From the NCBI RefSeq assembly GCF_900090205.1, contig NZ_LT607802.1, positions 3,165,970 through 3,229,969 of the forward strand: a stretch of 64,000 nt of DNA, written 5' to 3'. The notes beneath the pieces were generated by a model. The model saw nothing but the letters and a program-made list of their open reading frames with translations, had not been told where the DNA came from and made no database searches. Numbering within the stretch: the first letter of the stretch is position 1; every line of letters begins with the position of its first letter. The DNA comes from Vogesella sp. LIG4 (GTDB lineage Bacteria; Pseudomonadota; Gammaproteobacteria; Burkholderiales; Chromobacteriaceae). Positions 1 through 9,350 of this stretch are shown one piece after another. The translations under genes were made by a program, and so were the position numbers.

Positions 1-1
1 C

Positions 2-52
2 GATAAAGCAGGCTACGCTGAGACTATGCCAGATACGTTTGGTGTGTCCTGA
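2..52 (+). CDS. possible 3' end of an upstream gene (partial)
   Basis: A reading frame open from the window edge ends at TGA 50-52 with the residues DKAGYAETMPDTFGVS. A hairpin followed by a T-run on this strand (76-103) fits the end of a plus-strand transcript. The frame is too short to assign a family. A second frame is also open to 54-56, so the true frame is uncertain. Confidence 0.25.
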   Translation, partial: DKAGYAETMPDTFGVS

Positions 53-75
53 GTAGTAGAGTGTTTCTCCTCCTC

Positions 76-103
76 TTTTGCGGCCAAGGTTGGCCGCATT
101 TTG
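76..103 (+). terminator. hairpin terminator built from an inverted pair of the GTTGGCCGCA word
   Basis: TGCGGCCAAGGTTGGCCGCA (79-98) is a near-perfect inverted repeat followed by TTTTGTTT on the plus strand. It sits between the putative plus-strand gene end and the minus-strand end of umuC, i.e. between convergent genes. Each arm is one copy of the repeated 10-mer (left arm 9/10). Confidence 0.6.
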
Positions 104-124
104 TTTGTACCGGCCGTCTCGGGC

Positions 125-1411
125 TCAGCAAGCGGCGCTCAGCAATTCATCCCAGCGCGTGGTGCAACGTGGCGACAGCTTGTCCTGGCGCATATGCCAG
201 CGGCCGTCGCCCAGCAGGCTGCTGCCGGTGCGTATGCTGTCGCGGCCGAAGCGGTGGTTGATGCCGTCTACGGTCTGCATCAGCTGCTGGCTGCGCGCGG
301 ATTCGCCGGGCAGGAACAGATCGCCCTGGCGGCTGAATTCATCGGCCACCAGCTCGTCCAGCACCACGCCGCACTTGTGGTAGCGCAGCTCCGGCTGATG
401 CAGCTGCTGCAGCAGCCCCAGTGCGTGATGCGTCAGGGTGCGGGTGTCGGTGCAGGGTTGCAGCAGCGGCAGGCTGGCCCAGTTGCGGCGCTGCAGGCCG
501 CCGCCACGGTCGGGCGGGTCGGTGCGCAGCATCACGTGCAGCAGGCGGGTGGCGCTATGCTGGGCGCGCAGTTTTTCCGCACAGCGTGCCACGTGGTGGC
601 TGACGGCGGCTTGCAGTTCGTCAAGGTCGTTCAGCCGGCGGGCAAAGGAACGGGTGGAGTGGATCTGCTGCCGCGGCGGGGTGACGTCGCAGACATCCAG
701 GCAGGCTTCGCCCTGCAACTCGCGTACCGTACGCTCCACGGCCAGCCCGAAGCGCTGCCGCGCCCAGGCAGGGTTGGCCGCAGCCAGTTGCGCCGCGTTG
801 GCAATGCCAAGGCGCTGCAGCTGTTCGCGCAGGCGGTAGCCTATGCCCCACACCATGCCGACATCCATCGCCCGTAGTTGTGCCTCGTGCTCGGTGGTGC
901 TCAGCATGTGCCAGTCGAACACGCCGCCGAAGCGCGGTTGCTGCTTGGCAACCAGATTGCCGAGCTTGGCCAGGGTCTTGCTGACACCGATGCCGATGGA
1001 TACCGGCAGGCCGATCTTGCTCTGTACCGCCTGGCGCAGCTGTTGCGCCCGGGTTTGCGGGTCGGGCAGGCCGGCGAAGTCGAGGAAGCATTCATCGATG
1101 CTGTAGATTTCCTGGGCGCAGGCGTGCTGCGCAGCCAGGGTCATCATGCGCCGCGACAGCGAGCCGTACAGTTCGTAGTTGGATGACAGTGCTACGCCGC
1201 GGTGGCGGTACAGCAGGTTGCGCGCTTCGTGGAATGCCACGCCCATCGGCACGCCTATCGCCTTGGCTTCCGGCGAGCGCGATACGATGCAGCCGTCGTT
1301 GTTGGACAGCACAATCACCGGCATGCCTTGCAATGCCGGGTTGAACAGCCGCTCGCAGGAGACATAGAAGTTGTTGCCATCCAGCAGGCCGTAGCAGGGT
1401 TCAGGCGGCAT
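125..1411 (-). CDS. umuC: UmuC-like Y-family DNA polymerase (Pol V catalytic subunit)
   Basis: Translesion DNA polymerase of the SOS response; it copies past lesions as part of the UmuD'2C complex. The 428-residue product opens with the Y-family motif LLDGNNFYVSCER (catalytic Asp 11) and has the second catalytic pair in YSIDECFLDF (Asp 106, Glu 107). Little-finger sequence follows, and the C-terminus (INHRFGRDSIR to DKLSPRCTTRWDELL) matches the DUF4113 tail usual in UmuC. The ATG at 1411 is preferred over the in-frame ATG at 1420 because an AAGG lies about 9 nt upstream of it. The start overlaps the 3' end of umuD, so the two are translationally coupled. No truncation is seen. Confidence 0.95.
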   Translation of the reverse strand: MPPEPCYGLLDGNNFYVSCERLFNPALQGMPVIVLSNNDGCIVSRSPEAKAIGVPMGVAFHEARNLLYRHRGVALSSNYELYGSLSRRMMTLAAQHACAQEIYSIDECFLDFAGLPDPQTRAQQLRQAVQSKIGLPVSIGIGVSKTLAKLGNLVAKQQPRFGGVFDWHMLSTTEHEAQLRAMDVGMVWGIGYRLREQLQRLGIANAAQLAAANPAWARQRFGLAVERTVRELQGEACLDVCDVTPPRQQIHSTRSFARRLNDLDELQAAVSHHVARCAEKLRAQHSATRLLHVMLRTDPPDRGGGLQRRNWASLPLLQPCTDTRTLTHHALGLLQQLHQPELRYHKCGVVLDELVADEFSRQGDLFLPGESARSQQLMQTVDGINHRFGRDSIRTGSSLLGDGRWHMRQDKLSPRCTTRWDELLSAAC

Positions 1412-1826
1412 GCTCGTCATCCTTGCCCTTGTGGCGGCGCAGCTGGCGCGCCATGCCCACCACCACGCCCCACAGCATGGCGTCGAAATGCGACGGTGGC
1501 GGCAGGTCGCGCCAGCGCTGCCGCGCATCACGATGCCCCAGCCAGACCTTGCCGCCACTATGGCGCAGCAGCCGCACCACGAAGCCGCTGTCCTGCCAGT
1601 ACACCACCAGGTCGCCGTGACGCGGCGTCAGCCCCTTGTTGAGGATCAGCAGGTCGCCATCCTGGATGCCGCAGTCGATCAGCGCATCGCCACGGGCGCG
1701 CAGGAAGAATGTTGCCATGCGGTCCGGGCAGAGCAGGGTGTTGAGGTCCAGTTCGTCGGTGGGCAGGTCGGCAGCCGGGGAGGGAAAGCCTGCCAGCGCC
1801 GGCCGGGAGATGAGCGCGAGTTTCAT
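1401..1826 (-). CDS. umuD: UmuD-like protein with the protease dyad replaced
   Basis: Partner subunit of UmuC, normally an S24-family protein that cleaves itself with RecA filaments to give UmuD'. This 141-residue protein has the cleavage-site context LAGFPSPAAD (Ala12-Gly13) and the fold motif RARGDALIDCGIQDGDLL. Aligned without gaps to E. coli UmuD, residue 48 at the catalytic Ser60 position is Ala (GDA instead of GDS). Residue 85 at the catalytic Lys97 position is Arg (FVVRLL instead of FTVKKL); the 37-residue spacing is the same. Autocleavage by the usual mechanism should be impossible. The N-terminal arm before the cleavage site is about half the usual length. It is first gene of the umuDC operon, divergent from psd. 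Confidence 0.9.
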   Translation of the reverse strand: MKLALISRPALAGFPSPAADLPTDELDLNTLLCPDRMATFFLRARGDALIDCGIQDGDLLILNKGLTPRHGDLVVYWQDSGFVVRLLRHSGGKVWLGHRDARQRWRDLPPPSHFDAMLWGVVVGMARQLRRHKGKDDEHAA

Positions 1827-1834
1827 GGTGCTGC

Positions 1835-1858
1835 TTTTGATAATGTACAAAATCAAAA
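1835..1858. promoter_or_regulatory. inverted repeat upstream of umuD, candidate operator
   Basis: TTTTGAT (1835-1841) and ATCAAAA (1852-1858) form a perfect 7-bp inverted repeat with a 10-bp spacer containing TGTACA. It begins 9 bp upstream of the umuD ATG. It does not match the E. coli LexA box (CTGT-N8-ACAG), but position and symmetry suit an SOS-type repressor site. Inference only. Confidence 0.35.
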
Positions 1859-1945
1859 TAGCGGAAAAGCCGCGCAATTTCAAGCGGCTGCCCCGGTCTG
1901 GCGTCAGCGGCGCATTCAGGCTGGCCGCCACCGTGGCGCTACCGC

Positions 1946-1960
1946 TATAATGCCCGGCTG
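1946..1960 (+). promoter_or_regulatory. psd promoter -10 region (TATAATGCCCGGCTG)
   Basis: A perfect TATAAT at 1946-1951 lies 30 bp before the psd start codon. The 15-mer from here is identical to the one upstream of ftsK (9351-9365, minus strand). No good -35 hexamer is visible at the usual spacing. Confidence 0.45.
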
Positions 1961-1980
1961 CTTTTGACGAGGATGATATT

Positions 1981-2832
1981 GTGCGTGACCGTTTGGCCGT
2001 ATTGCCGCAGTACTTGTTGCCTAAACAGGCGCTGACCCGTTTTGCCGGCAGCATTGCCAATGCCCAGGGGGGCAGTGTTACCACGGCGCTGATCCGCCGT
2101 TTCGTGCAGCGCTACAACGTCAATATGGCGGAGGCGGCCAACCCGGACCCGGCCAGCTATGCCTCGTTCAACGAATTCTTCACCCGCGCGCTGAAGCCGG
2201 GTGCCCGCCCGCTGGCCGACGTGCCCTTTGTGTGCCCGGTGGACGGCGCCATCAGCCAGTTCGGCGCCATTGAGCGCGACCAGCTGTTCCAGGCCAAGGG
2301 CCATCATTACTCCACCACTGCGTTACTGGGTGGTGATAGCGCTCTGGCGGCGCAGTTCGCCAACGGCCATTTCGCCACCATCTATCTGAGCCCGCGCGAC
2401 TACCACCGCATCCACATGCCGTGCGACGGCACGCTCAAGCGCATGATCTATGTGCCGGGCGAACTGTTCTCGGTAAACCCGACTACCGCGCGCGGCGTGC
2501 CGGGGCTGTTCGCCCGCAACGAGCGGGTGGTGTGCGAGTTCGATACCGCGCATGGCCCGATGGCGCTGGTGCTGGTGGGGGCGACCATTGTCGGCAGCAT
2601 GGCCACCGCCTGGCATGGCGTGGTGAATCCGCCGCGCAGCGGCGAGGTGCGCGTATGGCGCTATGACGATGGCCCGGCCATCAAGCTGGCGCGCGGCGAG
2701 GAAATGGGGCGTTTCCTGCTGGGCTCCACCGTGGTGCTGCTGTTCCCGCAGCAGGCCGTGCAGTTCAATGCCGACTGGGCGCCTGCGCGGCCGGTACGGC
2801 TGGGCGAAAAGATGGCCGATGCGGCCAACTAG
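1981..2832 (+). CDS. psd: phosphatidylserine decarboxylase proenzyme
   Basis: Inner-membrane enzyme that decarboxylates phosphatidylserine to phosphatidylethanolamine, the last step of PE synthesis. The 283-residue protein carries the self-cleavage motif LGST at residues 247-250; cleavage at Gly-Ser makes the pyruvoyl cofactor. It also has the conserved CPVDG (Asp88) and YHRIHMP (His144) triad motifs. Start is GTG at 1981, with GAGGA about 8 nt upstream. The stop follows directly on a copy of the repeated word TGCGGCCAAC (2820-2829). It is monocistronic with a strong terminator after it. Confidence 0.95.
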   Translation: MRDRLAVLPQYLLPKQALTRFAGSIANAQGGSVTTALIRRFVQRYNVNMAEAANPDPASYASFNEFFTRALKPGARPLADVPFVCPVDGAISQFGAIERDQLFQAKGHHYSTTALLGGDSALAAQFANGHFATIYLSPRDYHRIHMPCDGTLKRMIYVPGELFSVNPTTARGVPGLFARNERVVCEFDTAHGPMALVLVGATIVGSMATAWHGVVNPPRSGEVRVWRYDDGPAIKLARGEEMGRFLLGSTVVLLFPQQAVQFNADWAPARPVRLGEKMADAAN

Positions 2833-2848
2833 TACGCTCGGCAAATAG

Positions 2849-2877
2849 AAAAAGCCACCGCATGCGGTGGCTTTTTT
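2849..2877. terminator. bidirectional rho-independent terminator
   Basis: AGCCACCGCATGCGGTGGCT (2853-2872) is a perfect palindrome flanked by A-run and T-run, placed between the convergent psd and the LivK-type gene. It can serve both strands. Confidence 0.85.
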
Positions 2878-2892
2878 GTTGCTGCAGGCTGC

Positions 2893-4095
2893 TTACTGTG
2901 CAGCGGAGGCGGCAACGTTGGCCGCAGGGGTAACGCCCTTCCAGGCGCCGTTCTGCAGCTGGTACAGGGTGACGGTGCCGTTCTTCACGTCGCCGTTCGG
3001 CTCGAAGGCGATGCTGCCGGTTACGCCCTGCAGCTGGGTCTTGGCGATCTCCGGCAGGAATTTCTTCGGGTCGGCCGAGTTGGCACGCTTCATCGCTTCG
3101 ATCAGCACGCGGGCGGCATCGTAGGTGTACGGTGCGTAGGCCTGGATCTCGCTGCCGAACTTGGCCTTGTACTTGCTGTTGAAGTCGGCAAAGCCCGGCA
3201 TCAGTTCCTTGGACGCGCCGGCGCTGGAGGCGTAGGCGCCTTCGGCATCGCTGCCGGCCAGCTTGATGAACTCGGCGGTGTTCACGCCATCGGCACCCAT
3301 GAAGCGGGCGGTGAGGCCCAGCTTGCGCATCTGCTTCAGCAGCGGGCCGGCCTGGGCGTCCATGCCGCCATAGAATAGCAGTTCCGGCTTGGCTGCCTTC
3401 AGCGAGGTGAGGATGGCCATGAAGTCGGTGGCGGTGTTGGTGGTGTATTCACGCTTCACCACCTTGCCGCCGGCGGCTTCCACTGCCTTGGCAAAGTCGT
3501 CGGCCAGGCCCTGGCCGTAGGTGGTGCGGTCATCGATGATGGCGATGTTTTTCAGCTTGAGCTCGCCCACGGCGAACTTGGCCAGCGCCTGGCCCTGTTG
3601 CAGGTCGTTGGCGATGATGCGGAAGGTGTTGTTGTAGCCCTGCTGGGTGAATTTCGGGCTGGTCACCGAACCGGCCACCATCGGGATGCCGGCGTCGTGG
3701 TAGATGCGCGAGGCCGGAATGGCGGCGCCGGAAGTGAGGTGGCCCACCACGGCTACCACGCCAGCGTCGACAAAGCGCTGCGCCACCTGGGTGGCGGCTT
3801 TCGGGTCGGCCTGGTCGTCTTCGGACTGCACTTCGAAGCTGACTTTCTTGCCATCCAGGGTCAGCCCGGCGGCATTGGCCTCGTCCACGGCCAGTTTCAC
3901 GCCGTTGTCGGCATCGTGGCCCCAATGGGCGAACGGGCCGGTCAGCGGGTTGGCCGAGCCGATGCGCACAACGTTACCGTTGCTGGCTTGCTTGGCGGCA
4001 GAGGCGGGGGCATTGTTGTCGGCTTGTTGCTGCTGGTTGCAGCCAGCCAGCACGGCAACCGCTGCGGCTGCAGCGGCAATGGTCTTGATTTTCAT
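2893..4095 (-). CDS. branched-chain amino-acid-type ABC substrate-binding lipoprotein (LivK family), paralogue 1
   Basis: Periplasmic binding protein of the LivJ/LivK type (Peripla_BP_6 fold), 400 residues. The N-terminus is a lipoprotein signal with lipobox VLAGC, so it should be tethered to a membrane. A Gln/Ala-rich linker precedes the fold (VVRIGSANPLTGPFAHWGHD). Conserved family features include VVGHLTSGAAIPASRIY and DDRTTYGQGLADDF. It is a diverged paralogue of the neighbour at 4379-5602 and of 32533-33744. No permease or ATPase genes adjoin it, so the transporter it serves is elsewhere or it acts otherwise. Ligand unknown. Confidence 0.88.
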   Translation of the reverse strand: MKIKTIAAAAAAVAVLAGCNQQQQADNNAPASAAKQASNGNVVRIGSANPLTGPFAHWGHDADNGVKLAVDEANAAGLTLDGKKVSFEVQSEDDQADPKAATQVAQRFVDAGVVAVVGHLTSGAAIPASRIYHDAGIPMVAGSVTSPKFTQQGYNNTFRIIANDLQQGQALAKFAVGELKLKNIAIIDDRTTYGQGLADDFAKAVEAAGGKVVKREYTTNTATDFMAILTSLKAAKPELLFYGGMDAQAGPLLKQMRKLGLTARFMGADGVNTAEFIKLAGSDAEGAYASSAGASKELMPGFADFNSKYKAKFGSEIQAYAPYTYDAARVLIEAMKRANSADPKKFLPEIAKTQLQGVTGSIAFEPNGDVKNGTVTLYQLQNGAWKGVTPAANVAASAAQ

Positions 4096-4335
4096 AGGTA
4101 AAGCGAGTCCCTGCTCCTCGACGGGAGCATCAATTTTTAGGTGTCAGGTGATCTATGTCAGCGGTCGGGCGCCCTGTTGAGGCGCGGCGATACTACAGAA
4201 GCCGAGGCAGGCCCATGGGTGTAGGGCTGGCCTGGCAGGGAACGTCGAAAGGATACAATCGACATCGCAGTGCAACATGGTAACGGGCAGGGCGCGGTTG
4301 CGCAAGCATCGGCCCCAGGCGGGCCCGGCAAAACA

Positions 4336-4361
4336 AAAACGGCACCCGAAGGTGCCGTTTT
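4336..4361. terminator. rho-independent terminator
   Basis: AAAACGGCACC, loop CGAA, GGTGCCGTTTT. The hairpin has A and T tracts on both sides and follows the LivK paralogue 2 gene on the minus strand. Confidence 0.85.
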
Positions 4362-4378
4362 GCCGATAAGCGTGAAGC

Positions 4379-5602
4379 TTAGTTGGCTGCGGAGGCTGCA
4401 GCTGCCGGAGCGCCGCCACCAACGGTGGAAACCACTTCCCACTTGCCGCCTTTAACCTGGTACACGGTAACCGCGCCGTTCTTGATGTCACCCTTCTCGT
4501 CGAAGGCGATCTGGCCGGTTACGCCGGTGTAGTTGGTTTTGCCAACTTCAGCCAGGTATACCTTCGGATCGGTGGACTTGGCACGCTTCATGGAGTCAAC
4601 CAGCACCATTACAGCATCGTACTCGTACGGAGCGTAGATCTGGACTTCGGTGTTGAACTGCTTCTTGAACTTGTCGTTGAAAGCAGTGAAGCCCGGCATC
4701 TTGTCGCGCGGTACGCCGCAGCTGGAGGCGTACTGGCCTTCGGAAGCATCACCAGCCAGCTTGATGAATTCCGGAGTCTGCCAGCCGTCGCCGCCCATCA
4801 GCTTGGCTTTCAGGCCCAGGCGGGTCATCTGCTTGGCCAGCGGGCCGGCTTGTGCGTCCATGCCGCCGTAGAAGATCACGTCCGGCTGGGTGGACTTGAT
4901 GGAGGTCAGAATGGCGTTGAAGTCGGTAGCGGTGTTGGTGGTGAATTCACGCTTCACAACCGAGGCACCCTTGCCCTTGACTGCCTTTTCGAACTCGTCT
5001 GCCAGACCCTGACCGTAAGCGGTGCGGTCATCGATGATGGCCACTTTCTTGGCTTTCAGGCCGTCAACAGCGAACTCGCCCAGTGCCTTGCCCTGCTGCA
5101 CGTCGTTGGCGATTACGCGGAAGGTGGTCTTGTAGCCCTGCTTGGTGTAGTCCGGGTTGGTTGCGGACGGGGAGATCTGCGGCAGGCCGGCGTCGGAGTA
5201 GATCTTGGAAGCCGGGATGGTGGTGCCGGAGTTCAGGTGGCCAACTACGCCAGCCACGCCGGCATCAACCAGGCGCTGGGCAACCTGGGTACCGATTTTC
5301 GGGTCAGCCTGGTCGTCTTCGGAAACCAGCTCGAACTTGATCTTCTTGTCGCCGATGGTAACGCCTTGGGCGTTCAGGTCTTCGATGGCCAGTTTGGCGC
5401 CAAATTCGTTGTCCTTGCCCAGGTGAGCGATCGGGCCGGTCATCGGAGATACCTGGCCGATTTTCACCACGGTTTCGCCGCCAGCGCTGGCAGCAGCCGC
5501 AGGAGCGGAAGCTTCGCCGGCCGGTTTTTCTTCTTTGTTGCCGCAGGCAGTCAGTGCAATGGCGGCAGCTGCGAAAAGGCTCAGACGAGCAAATTTATTC
5601 AT
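4379..5602 (-). CDS. LivK-family ABC substrate-binding lipoprotein, paralogue 2
   Basis: 407-residue periplasmic binding protein for leucine/isoleucine/valine-type ligands. A signal peptide ends in the lipobox LTACG, followed by a Glu/Ala/Pro linker, then VVKIGQVSPMTGPIAHLGKD. It is far closer to paralogue 3 (32533-33744) than to its direct neighbour, sharing long blocks such as GHLNSGTTIPASKIY and EKAVKGKGASVVKREF. It has its own terminator, and a strong GGGGAAA ribosome site precedes the ATG. Codon use looks more optimised than in neighbours (many AAG/GTA/GAA codons), suggesting high expression. No permease genes lie nearby. Confidence 0.9.
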   Translation of the reverse strand: MNKFARLSLFAAAAIALTACGNKEEKPAGEASAPAAAASAGGETVVKIGQVSPMTGPIAHLGKDNEFGAKLAIEDLNAQGVTIGDKKIKFELVSEDDQADPKIGTQVAQRLVDAGVAGVVGHLNSGTTIPASKIYSDAGLPQISPSATNPDYTKQGYKTTFRVIANDVQQGKALGEFAVDGLKAKKVAIIDDRTAYGQGLADEFEKAVKGKGASVVKREFTTNTATDFNAILTSIKSTQPDVIFYGGMDAQAGPLAKQMTRLGLKAKLMGGDGWQTPEFIKLAGDASEGQYASSCGVPRDKMPGFTAFNDKFKKQFNTEVQIYAPYEYDAVMVLVDSMKRAKSTDPKVYLAEVGKTNYTGVTGQIAFDEKGDIKNGAVTVYQVKGGKWEVVSTVGGGAPAAAASAAN

Positions 5603-5815
5603 CTTATGTTTCCCCTGATCTTAAGTCTGTGACTTGATTAAAGCTGCTTGGCATCTTGTGGATGAGCAGTTGCGGCGATTATGCGGAGCGCCTTTTCCGA
5701 GTGTCAACGAACTTCGATATACAGTATTTACAGGGCTTGTAATGCCAGTGGTGTGCTGCACCGCCGCATGCACCAAGGAAAACCGGCTTGCGCAAGAAAT
5801 ATGTTCGCATATGAA

Positions 5816-5844
5816 CAATGGCGCCCCATGCTGGTGCGCCATTG
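5816..5844 (-). terminator. hairpin downstream of hemH, weak terminator
   Basis: CAATGGCGC (5816-5824) pairs perfectly with GCGCCATTG (5836-5844). It lies 20 bp past the hemH stop on the minus strand, with only a poor T-run after it. The rest of the 263-bp gap 5603-5865 shows no gene. Confidence 0.4.
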
Positions 5845-5865
5845 CGAAAAAACGGGCCATTTTCT

Positions 5866-6948
5866 TTAGTGTTTTGCGCCACAGGCGCGCGCTCGCAACT
5901 GTCGCATATTTGCATCGCCGGGTGTTGTTATCCAGCCACCAAGGTTGCCAAGGACCAAATCGGCCAGCGCGGCGACCCAGTCCGGTCGCTCGTTGAGGCA
6001 CGGAATGTAGCGATATTCCTTGCCCCCGGCGGCCAGAAATAGTGTCTTGCCTTCCATGGCGATTTCTTCCAGCGTTTCCAGGCAATCGCCGGCAAAACCG
6101 GGGCAAATGATGTCGAGCTTGGCAACACCTTGTTTCGCAAGCGAACTTAGGGTGTCGAAGGTGTAGGGTTTAAGCCACTCCGCCTTGCCGAAGCGGCTCT
6201 GGAAGCTCACCACGTAGTCGTTGGCGGACAGTTCCAGCGCCTCGGCCAGCAGGCGTCCGGTCTTCAGGCACTCGCAGTGATACGGGTCGCCCTTGTCCAG
6301 GGTGAAGCGCGGCACGCCGTGAAAGCTCATCACCAGCTTGTCGCCGCGGCCATTCAGCCGCCAGTGCTCGCGTACGCTGGCGGCCAGCGCCGCGATGTAG
6401 CCGGGGTGGTCGTGATAGTGACGCACGGTACGAACTTCCGGCATGTTGCGCATCTTCATCAGTGTGCGGAACACGTCGTCCAGCGCGGTGCCGCTGGAGG
6501 AGGCGGCGTACTGCGGGTACAGCGGCACCACCAGCAGGCGCTCCACGCCCTGGGCGCGCATGCTCTGCAGTACCTCCGCCACCGCCGGCTTGCCGTAGCG
6601 CATGGCGTAGTCCACCACCAGCTGATGGCCCTGCATGCCCAGCAGCCCCTTGAGCAGGCTGGCCTGCTTGCGGGTGTGCAGCAGCAGCGGCGAGCCATCC
6701 TTGTCCCAGATGCTGGCATATTTCTCGGCGCTTTTCTTTGGCCGCACATTGAGGATCACGCCATTGAGGATCAGCCACCAGATGGCGCTCGGAATCTCCA
6801 CCACGCGGCGGTCGGACAGAAACTGCTTGAGATAGGGGCGCAGCGCCTTGGCGGTAGGCGCCTCCGGCGTGCCCAGGTTCAGCAGCAGTACGCCGGTCTT
6901 GGGTGTGTAGCCGTGGTTGAATGCCGGTTCGGTCAGGTAGTGGGACAT
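5866..6948 (-). CDS. hemH: ferrochelatase
   Basis: Inserts Fe2+ into protoporphyrin IX, the last step of haem synthesis. The 360-residue protein starts [10 protein letters not shown]; a longer upstream extension is not protein-like. It has the catalytic His in MSFHGVPRF (about His210), YHCECLKT, and the acidic [12 protein letters not shown] motif (Glu291) that completes the active site. Length is normal for the bacterial enzyme. Gap to ftsK is 82 bp and holds one copy of the repeated word (6981-6990), so cotranscription with ftsK is possible. Confidence 0.95.
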   Translation of the reverse strand: MSHYLTEPAFNHGYTPKTGVLLLNLGTPEAPTAKALRPYLKQFLSDRRVVEIPSAIWWLILNGVILNVRPKKSAEKYASIWDKDGSPLLLHTRKQASLLKGLLGMQGHQLVVDYAMRYGKPAVAEVLQSMRAQGVERLLVVPLYPQYAASSSGTALDDVFRTLMKMRNMPEVRTVRHYHDHPGYIAALAASVREHWRLNGRGDKLVMSFHGVPRFTLDKGDPYHCECLKTGRLLAEALELSANDYVVSFQSRFGKAEWLKPYTFDTLSSLAKQGVAKLDIICPGFAGDCLETLEEIAMEGKTLFLAAGGKEYRYIPCLNERPDWVAALADLVLGNLGGWITTPGDANMRQLRARACGAKH

Positions 6949-7030
6949 GGTGTTTTCGTGACGATGCGGAGCCGGCCAGGGTTGGCCGCAAGTAAAAACG
7001 GCAGCGGGCCGGGGCGCGCTGCCGTGCGGG

Positions 7031-9328
7031 TCATTCTTCGCGCGCGGGGACAAGTACCGAGCGGTTGCCGTTGGTTTCCATCGCCGACACGATGCCGGCG
7101 GTTTCCATCTGTTCGATCAGCCGCGCGGCGCGGTTGTAGCCGATGCGCAGCTGGCGCTGTACCGAGGAGATCGATGCCTTGCGTGTCTTGAGCACAATGG
7201 CCACCGCTTCGTCGTACAGCGGGTCGGCTTCGCCATCCGGGCTGCCGCCAAGGCCGACTTCGCCGCCGGCCTCGTCACTTTCGGCCGCGCCGCTGAGGAT
7301 GCCCTCCACGTAGTCCGGCTCGCCGGTGGTCTTGAGGAATTCCACCACCTGGTGCACCTCCTCGTCGGCCACGAAAGCGCCGTGCACGCGCAGCGGGTAG
7401 CCGGTGCCTGGCGGCAGGTACAGCATGTCACCCTGGCCAAGCAGGGTTTCCGCGCCCATCTGGTCGAGAATGGTGCGGCTGTCGATCTTGCTCGATACCT
7501 GGAAGGCAATGCGGGTAGGGATGTTGGCCTTGATCAGGCCGGTGATCACATCCACCGACGGGCGCTGCGTAGCCAGAATCAGGTGGATGCCGGCGGCGCG
7601 CGCCTTCTGTGCCAGGCGCGCAATCAGCTCCTCGATCTTCTTGCCGGCCACCATCATCAGGTCGGCCAGCTCGTCGATCACCACCACGATCAGCGGCAGG
7701 GTATCCAGCGGCTCCGGTGTTTCCGGCGACAGGCTGAACGGGTTGGGAATCTTCTCGCCGCTCTTTTCCGCGTCGCGGATCTTCTGGTTGAAGCCGGCGA
7801 GGTTGCGCACGCCCAGTTTGGACATCAGCCGGTAGCGGCGCTCCATCTCGCCCACGCACCAGTTCAGCGCGTTGGCGGCCTGCTTCATATCGGTAACCAC
7901 CGGTGCCAGCAGGTGCGGAATGCCTTCATACACCGACAGTTCCAGCATCTTCGGGTCCACCATGATCAGGCGCGCCTCCTTGGGCGTGGCCTTGTACAGC
8001 ACCGACAGGATCATGGCGTTGATGGCCACCGATTTACCGGAGCCGGTGGTGCCGGCCACCAGCACGTGCGGCATCTTGGCGAGGTCGGCGGAGACCGGCT
8101 GGCCGGCGATGTCCTTGCCCAGCGCCATGGCCAGCCGCGAACCCATGTTCTGGTAGCCGTCGGAGCCGACGATCTCGGACAGGCGCACGATCTGGCGCTT
8201 GGGGTTGGGCAGCTCCAGGCCCATATAGGTCTTGCCGGGTATGGTCTCCACCACGCGGATCGACACCAGGCTCAGCGCGCGCGCCAGGTCCTTCATCAGG
8301 TTGACGATCTGTGCGCCTTTCACACCGACGGCGGGCTCGATCTCGTAGCGGGTGATCACCGGGCCGGGGTAGGCGGCCACCACTTTCACGTCCACGCCGA
8401 AGTCGGCCAGCTTGCGTTCGATCAGCCGCGAGGTGTACTCGACGGTTTCCGCCGATACCGGTTCGGCCTGCTCCTTGGGTGCGGCCAACAGTGCCAGCCC
8501 CGGCAGCGCCTCGTCGCCCGGTGCGGCGAACAGCGACTGCTGCACCGGCTTCACGGCCTTGGGCGATACCGGCACTTCCAGTACCGGGGTCTCGATACGC
8601 ACCGGCGGCTTGTCTTCGATCTTCTTCTTCTCTGTGCTTACCTTTTCTTCGCGCTGCTGCGCCACCTCGCGGCCGATTTCACGGTCGCGGCGCGCCTGCC
8701 AGGCTTGCCAGGCATTGACCACGCCGTCTTCCAGCAGGCCGCCGATGCGTTCCATCAGGTTGAGCCAGGACAGCCCGGTAAACAGTGAGACGCCAATGGC
8801 GGCCAGCACCAGCAGCAGCAGGCTGGCGCCGGTGGTGCCGAAGGCGTGCGCGCTGCCGGTGCCCAGCGCCTTGCCCAGCAGGCCGCCGGGGCCGGCCGGC
8901 AATGCCAGCTGCTTGCCGGCCAGGATCAGGAATTCCAGGCTGGCAAAACCGATCAGCGTGAGCTGGAAGCCGATCAGCGCCGGCCAGGTCAGCGGGCCGT
9001 CGTCGAAGTCGGTGTGATCGATGCGGCGGTAGCCCCAGACGATGGCGAACACGCAGAAGCCCACCAGCAGCCAGGCGGAATAGCCGAACAGGTACAGCAG
9101 GATGTCGGCCATCCAGGCGCCGAACACGCCGCCATAGTTGCGGATGGTGGGGTCGGCCGAGCTGTGCGACCAGGACGGGTCGTTGGTCGAGTAGCTGAAC
9201 AGCGTCAGCACCAGGTAGATGGCAGAAACGGCCAGCAGCAGCCACCAGGCTTCGCGCAGCAGGCCGGCGAGTTTGGGTGGCAGGGGCTGGGTATTGCGTA
9301 CGACTGCTTTACGCTTGAACAGGCGCAT
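7031..9328 (-). CDS. ftsK: DNA translocase FtsK/SpoIIIE
   Basis: Septum-bound motor that pumps chromosome termini during division and activates XerCD at dif. Residues 1-190 hold four or five membrane segments (e.g. [17 protein letters not shown]). A short charged linker with KKKIEDKPP follows. The motor has Walker A GTTGSGKS near residue 425 and Walker [13 protein letters not shown]. The C-terminal winged-helix gamma domain that reads KOPS is present ([25 protein letters not shown]). At 765 residues it has a much shorter linker than E. coli FtsK, as in Neisseria. The promoter -10 with the shared 15-mer lies just upstream. Confidence 0.95.
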   Translation of the reverse strand: MRLFKRKAVVRNTQPLPPKLAGLLREAWWLLLAVSAIYLVLTLFSYSTNDPSWSHSSADPTIRNYGGVFGAWMADILLYLFGYSAWLLVGFCVFAIVWGYRRIDHTDFDDGPLTWPALIGFQLTLIGFASLEFLILAGKQLALPAGPGGLLGKALGTGSAHAFGTTGASLLLLVLAAIGVSLFTGLSWLNLMERIGGLLEDGVVNAWQAWQARRDREIGREVAQQREEKVSTEKKKIEDKPPVRIETPVLEVPVSPKAVKPVQQSLFAAPGDEALPGLALLAAPKEQAEPVSAETVEYTSRLIERKLADFGVDVKVVAAYPGPVITRYEIEPAVGVKGAQIVNLMKDLARALSLVSIRVVETIPGKTYMGLELPNPKRQIVRLSEIVGSDGYQNMGSRLAMALGKDIAGQPVSADLAKMPHVLVAGTTGSGKSVAINAMILSVLYKATPKEARLIMVDPKMLELSVYEGIPHLLAPVVTDMKQAANALNWCVGEMERRYRLMSKLGVRNLAGFNQKIRDAEKSGEKIPNPFSLSPETPEPLDTLPLIVVVIDELADLMMVAGKKIEELIARLAQKARAAGIHLILATQRPSVDVITGLIKANIPTRIAFQVSSKIDSRTILDQMGAETLLGQGDMLYLPPGTGYPLRVHGAFVADEEVHQVVEFLKTTGEPDYVEGILSGAAESDEAGGEVGLGGSPDGEADPLYDEAVAIVLKTRKASISSVQRQLRIGYNRAARLIEQMETAGIVSAMETNGNRSVLVPAREE

Positions 9329-9350
9329 TGAATTTGAATAAGAATGGTGT

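Noticed and set aside
1835..1858. E. coli-type LexA box before umuD
   Set aside because: No CTGT-N8-ACAG match; only a different inverted repeat is present.
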